Part shown: positions 1 to 4,495 of the stretch, one piece after another
Layout of the letters: every line of letters starts with the position of its first letter
How positions within the stretch are numbered: the stretch's first letter is position 1
Assembly (NCBI GenBank): GCA_029550985.1
Contig: JAKPGH010000181.1
Coordinates: 1 to 5,265, forward strand
Origin: Bacillota bacterium
GTDB lineage: Bacteria > Bacillota > Clostridia > Oscillospirales > Ruminococcaceae
Direction: 5' to 3'
DNA: 5,265 nucleotides
The notes under the pieces: generated by a model
Databases searched by the model: none
What the model saw: the letters and a program-made list of their open reading frames with translations, nothing else
Told to the model about the DNA's origin: nothing
Made by a program: the position numbers and the translations under genes

Positions 1-1
1 G

Positions 2-715
2 GAAGTCTACCGCGATATCTGCGAAAAGATCAAAAACGGCACTTACTCGGAAAACTCGGCGCTGCCGGCCGAACGGGTGTTGTGCGAGATGTACCACGTA
101 AGCCGTTCCACCCTCCGCCACGCTCTGGACGAGCTGAGCCGGGACGGCTATATTGTCAAAGTCCACGGCAACGGAAACTTTGTCAAAGCCAAGGTGTTCG
201 AGCAAAAGCTGACCAAGTTCCACTCCTTTGCCGGCAGCCTCAAAGCCCAGCATATCCTCATCAAAAACCAGATCTTGGACTACGAGCTCATCGATACGGA
301 CAAGTATTTGGATTCCATCGATCTTCCCCGGCAAAAATCTCCTCCCAACACCAAATGGCACAAGCTGGTCCGGCTGCGTTCGGCCGAAACCTATCCCCTG
401 ATGATTGAAACCAGTTATTTTCCCCAAAGCCGCTTTATGACCATCGACACCGACATTCTCCGGGACGGTTCCCTTTACTCCTATCTGGAAACCTATTATA
501 ACATGGAAATCACCGACGCCAGCGAAGTCCTCTCCCCCTTACTCCCCAACAACAAGGAGCGGATGCTGTTGCAGATTCCTCCCCACATCCCCTGTATGCT
601 TTGCGAGCGTTTCTGCCACGAGCGGGAGTCGCTGATTATCATCCACCGCACGGTGGTCCGCGGGGACAAATTCAAATTCAAGGCCGCCTACTATGTGGAC
701 GACCCTCTCAATTGA
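2..715 (+). CDS. GntR/HutC-family transcriptional regulator (N-terminus cut by window edge)
   Basis: This is a DNA-binding repressor-type regulator, open from the first bases of the window with 237 residues visible. The first 60 or so residues are a GntR winged helix-turn-helix: the ALPAER turn, YHVSRSTLRHALDEL as the recognition region, then GYIVKVHGNGNFV as the wing. The rest fits a UTRA effector domain: VRLRSAETYPLMIETSYFP, then GSLYSYLE, and near the end VVRGDKFKFKA. HutC/UTRA proteins are usually about 240 residues, so only some 8-15 are missing at the left edge. An internal ATG at 77 lies inside the helix-turn-helix and is not the real start. The gene ends 16 bases before nagA, so the two are probably co-transcribed. 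In Bacillus, NagR (YvoA) of this family responds to glucosamine-6-phosphate, and a similar role is inferred here. Family assignment is firm; the effector is not shown by sequence. Confidence 0.9.
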   Translation, partial: EVYRDICEKIKNGTYSENSALPAERVLCEMYHVSRSTLRHALDELSRDGYIVKVHGNGNFVKAKVFEQKLTKFHSFAGSLKAQHILIKNQILDYELIDTDKYLDSIDLPRQKSPPNTKWHKLVRLRSAETYPLMIETSYFPQSRFMTIDTDILRDGSLYSYLETYYNMEITDASEVLSPLLPNNKERMLLQIPPHIPCMLCERFCHERESLIIIHRTVVRGDKFKFKAAYYVDDPLN

Positions 716-716
716 C

Positions 717-724
717 GGAGGAGG
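717..724 (+). promoter_or_regulatory. Ribosome binding site that fixes the nagA start
   Basis: GGAGGAGG lies 7 bases before the ATG at 732. An earlier in-frame ATG at 693 overlaps the end of the regulator gene, has no such signal and would add 13 residues unlike the family, so 732 is preferred. Confidence 0.85.
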
Positions 725-731
725 AAATCTT

Positions 732-1868
732 ATGCTGATTCAAAACGGCACACTGTTCTGCGAAGACGGCACCTTCCGCGCCCTGGATTTGGAAATTCAG
801 GGGGATAAAATCGCAGCCATCGGCCCCGGAATCAAAGCCGGCGGGCAGGAAGTTCTGGACGCCACAGGCTGCTATGTGGTGCCCGGCCTTGTGGACATTC
901 ATATCCATGGAGCTATGGGCGCCGATTTCAGCGACGGTGAGGAAGCTTCCATTCAAACCATGGCCCGTTATCTTCTCTCCCAGGGCGTCACCAGTTTTTT
1001 GGGCACCTCCATGGCTTTGCCGGAAGAGCGCCTATCCCACATTTTCCGCACCGCCCGGCCTTTGGTGGGGCGGGTTTCCCCCGGCATGGCGGTTCTGCGA
1101 GGCATCAATATGGAAGGACCCTTTTTTAACCTGGATAAGCGGGGCGCCCAAAATCCCGAGTACATCATTCCGCCCGACATCAAGATGTTTCGCCGCCTAA
1201 ACGCCGATAGCGGGGATAGCATCCGCACGGTGGCGGTGGCGCCCGAGGCGCCGGGGGGACTTGAGTTTGTGGAGGCGGCCAGCAAAATGTGCAGCGTCTC
1301 CCTCGCCCACTCCTCCGCGGGCTATCAGACGGCACGTCAGGCCTTTGAGCGGGGCGCCAACCATGTGACCCACCTGTTTAACGGCATGTCCCCTTTCCAC
1401 CACAGAGACCCCGGGATTGTGGGGGCCGCCGTTGGCACCGATGCCTATGTGGAACTGATTTGCGACGGCGTCCACGTCCATCCGGCGGCGGTGCAGGCGG
1501 TGTTCCAGCTGTTTGGCGAGGACCGGGTGTGCCTCGTCAGCGACGCCATGCGCGCCTGCGGCATGCCCGACGGGCAGTATGACCTGGGCGGCCAGACGGT
1601 GACGGTGGCCGGCGGCTGCGCCACCATTGCATCGGGTTCTCTGGCCGGCAGCATCACTGTTTTGACCGACTGCCTGCGAAGAGCCGTCGCATTCGGCATC
1701 CCCCTGGAGGCGGCATTGAAGGCGGCCACCATCAATCCCGCCCGGTCGGTGGGCCTGGACCATGTCGTCGGCTCCCTTTCCACCGGGAAGCAGGCGGATC
1801 TTCTGGTGCTGCAAAAGGACCTATCCCTTCAGCACGTTGTTTTGGCCGGCCGCTTGCAGACAATTTAA
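732..1868 (+). CDS. nagA: N-acetylglucosamine-6-phosphate deacetylase
   Basis: The 378-residue enzyme removes acetate from N-acetylglucosamine-6-phosphate in the cytoplasm, giving glucosamine-6-phosphate for NagB or for cell-wall synthesis. It is an amidohydrolase-superfamily metalloenzyme of normal family length. The key sites are present in order: HIHG at residues 57-60, as in Bacillus-type rather than E. coli-type enzymes; MEGPF with metal-ligand Glu128; LAHSSAG with His193; THLFNGMSP with His214; DGVHVHP around 245-251; and SDAM with the likely catalytic Asp271. The tail (GSLSTGKQADLLVL) is the usual C-terminal part of the small beta domain. The start was chosen from the strong ribosome binding site at 717-724. 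It follows the GntR-type regulator closely, supporting amino-sugar control of both. An N-acetylgalactosamine-6-phosphate deacetylase (AgaA-type) is a related alternative, but with this regulator and no aga genes visible, nagA is more likely. Confidence 0.93.
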   Translation: MLIQNGTLFCEDGTFRALDLEIQGDKIAAIGPGIKAGGQEVLDATGCYVVPGLVDIHIHGAMGADFSDGEEASIQTMARYLLSQGVTSFLGTSMALPEERLSHIFRTARPLVGRVSPGMAVLRGINMEGPFFNLDKRGAQNPEYIIPPDIKMFRRLNADSGDSIRTVAVAPEAPGGLEFVEAASKMCSVSLAHSSAGYQTARQAFERGANHVTHLFNGMSPFHHRDPGIVGAAVGTDAYVELICDGVHVHPAAVQAVFQLFGEDRVCLVSDAMRACGMPDGQYDLGGQTVTVAGGCATIASGSLAGSITVLTDCLRRAVAFGIPLEAALKAATINPARSVGLDHVVGSLSTGKQADLLVLQKDLSLQHVVLAGRLQTI

Positions 1869-1882
1869 ATTCTCTTCTCTAA

Positions 1883-2048
1883 AATCCACTGTCGGCGCAG
1901 GAGCTTACCCGGCATGTTGTGATGTCCATTCGCGGCGTCTGTTACGAGTGGTGGGTCCGCTACCCCCGACTTTGATTTGAAGGCGCAGGTGCGGGAACAT
2001 ATCCAAATGCTTCTACAAGGCATCTGTGTCAACAAACCGTCTTATTAA
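1883..2048 (+). pseudogene. Remnant of a TetR-family regulator: C-terminal end only, frameshifted
   Basis: Starting 14 bases after the nagA stop there is an open stretch without its own credible start. It reads NPLSAQELTRHVVMSIRG, then VCYEWWVRYP up to 1966. After skipping one base of the C5 run at 1963-1967 it continues DFDLKAQVREHIQMLLQGI, then a short tail to TAA at 2046-2048. The joined 54 residues look like the last helices of a TetR/AcrR protein, which commonly carry a G-x(3-5)-W segment, a P-x-FDL turn and a final amphipathic helix ending in LLxGI/L. TetR proteins are about 190-200 residues, so roughly three quarters are gone. Without the frameshift the first frame ends at 1975 (TGA). 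The family call is by pattern only; the broken state follows from the missing front and the frame change. Confidence 0.55.
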
Positions 2049-2053
2049 TGTGG

Positions 2054-2099
2054 AAAAAAGCTCCGGATCATTCTCCCCACAAAGGAAGAAGGCCGGAGC
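2054..2099 (-). terminator. Second (distal) intrinsic terminator of fba
   Basis: Read on the minus strand, GGCTCCGG/CCGGAGC forms a 7-bp GC-rich outer stem (2093-2099 with 2060-2066). An internal loop separates it from an inner 7-bp stem, TTCTTCC/GGGAGAA with one G-U pair and a 6-base loop. Six Ts (2059-2054) follow directly. It lies just beyond the first fba terminator and probably acts as a back-up. Confidence 0.6.
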
Positions 2100-2100
2100 C

Positions 2101-2143
2101 AACAAAAACGCCCGCTTCTCAGTTGAGGAAGCGGGCGTGTTTT
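2101..2143 (-). terminator. First intrinsic terminator of fba; possibly bidirectional with nagA
   Basis: A perfect 11-bp stem (2108-2118 with 2128-2138, ACGCCCGCTTC/GAAGCGGGCGT) encloses a 9-base loop. On the minus strand it runs into TTTTTGTT, a good terminator tail 28 bases after the fba stop. On the plus strand the tail is TGTTTTGATT, weaker but usable, and it is the first plausible stop for transcripts coming through nagA. The two genes converge here. Confidence 0.85.
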
Positions 2144-2165
2144 GATTGTCACATAGCGGGAAAAT

Positions 2166-3104
2166 TTATCTTGCTTTGCCGTCGCAGCCCAGCACGTTCT
2201 TGATTTTGTGGGCGACCATCTGCTTGATGGCTTCGCGGGCGGGAGTCAGGTACTGACGAGGGTCGAAGTGGGAGGGATTCTCGAACAGGTGCTTGCGGAC
2301 GGCGGCGGTCATGGCCAGGCGCAGGTCGGAGTCGATGTTGATTTTGCAGACCGCCATGCTGGCAGCCTTGCGCAGCATCTCTTCGGGAATGCCGATGGCG
2401 TGGTCCATCTTGCCGCCGTACTGGTTGATCATGTCCACAAACTCGGGAACCACCGAGGAGGCTCCGTGGAGCACGATGGGGAATCCGGGCAGGCGTCTTC
2501 CCACTTCTTCCAGAATGTCAAAGCGCAGCTGGGGCTTTTGGCCGGGCTTAAACTTGTAGGCGCCGTGGCTTGTGCCAATGGCAATGGCAAGGCTGTCCAC
2601 TCCGGTGCGCTCGACAAATTCCTCCACTTCCTCGGGACGGGTGTAGGAAGCGTCCTCGGCGGAGACGTTGACGTCGTCCTCGATACCGGCCAGGCGGCCC
2701 AGCTCACCCTCTACCGTGACCCCTCTGGGATGAGCGTACTCCACCACCTGTCTGGTCAGCTTGATGTTGTCCTCAAAGGAAAGGTGAGATCCGTCAATCA
2801 TGACGGAGGTAAAGCCGCCGTCGATGCAGCTTTTGCAGAGCTCAAAGCTGTCGCCATGGTCCAGATGAACAGCAATGGGAAGCCCGGTCTCGATGACCGC
2901 AGCCTCAATCAGCTTCATCAGGTAGGTATGGTTGGCATATTTCCGGGCGCCGGCGCTTACCTGAAGAATCAGGGGGGCGTTGAGTTCCTTGGCAGCCTCG
3001 GTAATGCCCTGAATAATCTCCATATTGTTGACGTTGAAAGCTCCGATGGCGTAGCCGCCCGCATAGGCGTCCTTGAACATTTGGGTGGTGTTTACCATTG
3101 CCAT
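2166..3104 (-). CDS. fba: Class II fructose-1,6-bisphosphate aldolase
   Basis: The 312-residue glycolytic enzyme reversibly splits fructose-1,6-bisphosphate into dihydroxyacetone phosphate and glyceraldehyde-3-phosphate, using a divalent metal. It is a TIM-barrel protein of the class II type found in many Clostridia and amitochondriate protists. Visible sites are GAFNVNN near 21-27; HLDHGDS at 80-86 with catalytic Asp82 and metal ligand His83; VEGELG at 131-136; GTSHGAY with His180; LHGASS with His213; and NIDSD at 256-260 for phosphate binding. The ATG at 3104 was chosen because AAAGGAG lies 8 bases upstream; an in-frame ATG at 3155 would add 17 residues that overlap the leader and promoter region. 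It appears to be a single-gene unit, with a terminator separating it from the collagen-like gene upstream and two terminators behind it. A tagatose-bisphosphate aldolase is a close relative, but the motifs fit the fba type better. Confidence 0.92.
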   Translation of the reverse strand: MAMVNTTQMFKDAYAGGYAIGAFNVNNMEIIQGITEAAKELNAPLILQVSAGARKYANHTYLMKLIEAAVIETGLPIAVHLDHGDSFELCKSCIDGGFTSVMIDGSHLSFEDNIKLTRQVVEYAHPRGVTVEGELGRLAGIEDDVNVSAEDASYTRPEEVEEFVERTGVDSLAIAIGTSHGAYKFKPGQKPQLRFDILEEVGRRLPGFPIVLHGASSVVPEFVDMINQYGGKMDHAIGIPEEMLRKAASMAVCKINIDSDLRLAMTAAVRKHLFENPSHFDPRQYLTPAREAIKQMVAHKIKNVLGCDGKAR

Positions 3105-3112
3105 GTTACCAG

Positions 3113-3119
3113 CTCCTTT
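3113..3119 (-). promoter_or_regulatory. Ribosome binding site that fixes the fba start
   Basis: On the minus strand AAAGGAG sits 8 bases before ATG at 3104. A second in-frame ATG two codons later (3098) is further from ideal spacing, so MAMVNTTQ is taken as the N-terminus. Confidence 0.85.
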
Positions 3120-3120
3120 G

Positions 3121-3134
3121 GTTAAATATTTAAC
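3121..3134. promoter_or_regulatory. Perfect 14-bp palindrome in the fba leader, possible operator
   Basis: GTTAAATATTTAAC reads the same on both strands. It lies just upstream of the fba ribosome binding site and, if the promoter proposed at 3146-3174 is right, shortly after the transcription start. That is a common place for a repressor to bind. Its AT-rich stem would make a poor RNA hairpin, so a protein-binding DNA site is more likely than a terminator. The binding protein is unknown. Confidence 0.4.
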
Positions 3135-3145
3135 TTCTAATTGCC

Positions 3146-3174
3146 ATATTATCAAGAATTCCCATTAAATGCAA
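3146..3174 (-). promoter_or_regulatory. Candidate sigma-A-type promoter of fba
   Basis: On the minus strand TTGCAT (3174-3169) and TAATAT (3151-3146) are separated by 17 bases, about 42 bases before the start codon. GATAAT (3153-3148) overlaps as an alternative -10 with shorter spacing. The -35 match is only moderate (TTG conserved). The terminator at 3232-3265 makes a promoter in this interval necessary. Confidence 0.35.
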
Positions 3175-3231
3175 GGATAAACTGCACCGAAGAACCCCTT
3201 GCTTTTTATGTAGTCTTTCCATGATTCATTG

Positions 3232-3265
3232 AAAATAAAAAAGAAGAGGCGGAAAGCCTCTTCTT
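3232..3265 (-). terminator. Intrinsic terminator of the Cys-rich collagen-like gene
   Basis: On the minus strand AAGAAGAGGC and GCCTCTTCTT form a perfect 10-bp stem (3265-3256 with 3250-3241) with loop TTTCC. A T-rich tail, TTTTATTTT, follows. It begins 15 bases after the stop codon and ends transcription before the fba promoter. Confidence 0.9.
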
Positions 3266-3280
3266 CCGACAAATGTTTTT

Positions 3281-4348
3281 CTAAGTAGCGAATAACAGAG
3301 TAACCGCAATGCCGCGCCGCAATTCCAGGATCTCGGGGCTAATGGTCAGCTGCACCGCCAGCAGAGCCCCCTGGGGGATCACCGCCGTTCCCGTGGCGAT
3401 GCCCATGCAGTTGGGAAAAGCTTCATTGCTGGGGCCAGTCAGGGTCACGGAAAGCCCCGTATTCACCGGCTGGGCAAAACCGCAGGCACTGGCGAAAACC
3501 GTTGCCGTAACGAAGGCTCCTTCCGGCAGAACGTTGTCCCGAATGTTCAGAACCAGCCGAGTGAGCACGGCACCCAGCGGGACGGCGACGCTGCTGGTGG
3601 CAAAGGATGAAGTCAAGGTTCCCGCTCCAAGCCACCCGCCGTTGGTCACAGTCTGGTCCGTTGCCAAATAGACGGTTGTGCCTCCGGGGCCAATGGGACC
3701 GGTGGGGCCAGTATCGCCGGTGGGGCCCGTGGGACCGGCAGGACCGGTCGGGCCGGTAGGCCCTGTGGGACCCATATCGCCGGCGGGTCCGGTTGGGCCT
3801 CTGGGACCGGGGGCACCCATAGGGCCCCTTGGTCCTCTAGGACCCGTCAAACCGACAGGGCCTCTCGGACCAGGAAAGCCAACCGGACCTCTGGGCCCCA
3901 TGGGACCTCTCGGCCCTGTCGGGCCGGTGGGACCGGTAGGGCCGGCAATAACTTTGGGGCTTCTTGAGCCGGAGCGGCCCTTCGGCCCTTTCCAATTTTT
4001 CGGGTATTCTTCTACGCAGGGGCATTGGCATTCAGAGCTGCAATGGCACTCGCAGTCGCAGCCGTGGGGAAAATCGTCGTTGGAGTGGTCCCACCCAGGG
4101 CCGCGCATGGAGCCGTAAGTTTGGGAATGGCGGTCTCCCCCGCCGTCGGGGCATATGTCAGGGGCGTATCCTGGGTCGCAGTCATAGCATGGATGGCAGT
4201 GATATCCCCAATCGCAATGATAGGGTGGGTCGCAGTCGTATTCCCGGTGGCAGCCCCATTCCTGCCCGCCGGGATATGGATAGTCTCTCTCCGGAGGATA
4301 TTCTCTCGGGTCACAGTAATGGCCGTATTGGTCGTAATTTGGGCCCAT
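3281..4348 (-). CDS. Collagen-like protein with Cys/His/Tyr-rich head, probably spore surface
   Basis: The 355-residue protein has three parts. Residues 1-113 are rich in Cys, His, Tyr, Asp and Pro, with 15 cysteines. Five cysteines (33, 39, 45, 51, 57) are spaced exactly six apart in units such as CDPPYH and CDWGYH, and a dense cluster CDCECHCSSECQCPC lies at 97-111. After a basic linker (KGPKGRSGSR), 29 unbroken Gly-X-Y triplets (136-222) follow, with six GPR triplets in the first half and mainly GPT/GPA later. Residues 223-355 are beta-rich with two cysteines (289, 314) and loosely resemble the C-terminal domains of BclB-like exosporium proteins. There is no signal peptide or membrane segment, as expected for proteins made in the mother cell and placed on the spore. 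The start follows AAAGGGAG by 8 bases. Trimer formation, Thr glycosylation and disulfide or metal cross-linking are inferred from known collagen-like spore proteins. No established gene name fits. Confidence 0.85.
   Translation of the reverse strand: MGPNYDQYGHYCDPREYPPERDYPYPGGQEWGCHREYDCDPPYHCDWGYHCHPCYDCDPGYAPDICPDGGGDRHSQTYGSMRGPGWDHSNDDFPHGCDCECHCSSECQCPCVEEYPKNWKGPKGRSGSRSPKVIAGPTGPTGPTGPRGPMGPRGPVGFPGPRGPVGLTGPRGPRGPMGAPGPRGPTGPAGDMGPTGPTGPTGPAGPTGPTGDTGPTGPIGPGGTTVYLATDQTVTNGGWLGAGTLTSSFATSSVAVPLGAVLTRLVLNIRDNVLPEGAFVTATVFASACGFAQPVNTGLSVTLTGPSNEAFPNCMGIATGTAVIPQGALLAVQLTISPEILELRRGIAVTLLFAT
3683..3943 (-). repeat. Collagen-like Gly-X-Y repeat region, 29 triplets
   Basis: Nine-base units coding for Gly-Pro-X run without interruption through residues 136-222. 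They are more varied than in the neighbouring gene: GPR, GPM, GPV, GFP, GLT and GAP occur in the upstream half, GPT, GPA, GDM and GDT later. The variation suggests an older, more settled array. Confidence 0.9.
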
Positions 4349-4356
4349 ACGCGTAT

Positions 4357-4364
4357 CTCCCTTT
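4357..4364 (-). promoter_or_regulatory. Ribosome binding site of the Cys-rich collagen-like gene
   Basis: On the minus strand AAAGGGAG ends 8 bases before the ATG at 4348. This supports the N-terminus MGPNYDQYGH and keeps the whole Cys-rich head in the protein. Confidence 0.75.
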
Positions 4365-4404
4365 ACCGTATTTGCAAACTCTTACCAGTTTCGAGCGCTT
4401 ACCC

Positions 4405-4433
4405 ATTCTTATGCGGGGAAGAAACAGAAGGTG
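4405..4433 (-). promoter_or_regulatory. Possible late sporulation (sigma-E/K-like) promoter
   Basis: On the minus strand CATAAGAAT (4413-4405) partly fits the CATA-type -10 element of mother-cell sigma factors, and an AC dinucleotide (4432-4431) lies 17 bases upstream as a minimal sigma-K -35. The TA end of the -10 is shifted by one base, so the match is imperfect. No good sigma-A promoter is visible in the 147-base gap. The terminator of the upstream gene means a promoter is expected here. Confidence 0.25.
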
Positions 4434-4450
4434 ACGGTCGACAGAAAAGC

Positions 4451-4482
4451 AAAAAGAGAAGGGGCGGAATGCCCCTTCTCTT
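4451..4482 (-). terminator. Intrinsic terminator of the upstream collagen-like gene
   Basis: On the minus strand a 12-bp stem (4482-4471 with 4465-4454, core GAAGGGGC/GCCCCTTC) with loop ATTCC runs into TTTTT and then GCTTTTC. It starts 13 bases after the stop codon. It strongly resembles the terminator of the downstream collagen-like gene. Confidence 0.9.
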
Positions 4483-4495
4483 GGTTGTAGCAAGG

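Noticed and set aside
1197..1814. Minus-strand frame of 205 codons inside nagA
   Set aside because: His/Gly-rich composition without motifs and lying wholly opposite a well-supported enzyme gene.
2208..3125. Long open frame of 305 codons on the plus strand opposite fba
   Set aside because: It mirrors the aldolase gene exactly, has no ribosome binding site, and its Val/Gly-rich product resembles no family; it follows from codon bias of the GC-rich gene.
3678..4118. Plus-strand frame that also reads as Gly-Pro-Val collagen-like repeats
   Set aside because: The reverse complement of GGN-CCN units itself gives GGN/CCN-type codons, so a mock collagen appears on the wrong strand; its ends have no start signal or sensible flanking domains.
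4311..4493. 60-codon minus-strand frame between the two collagen-like genes
   Set aside because: It runs through the terminator hairpin and into the next gene in another frame, with no ribosome binding site.
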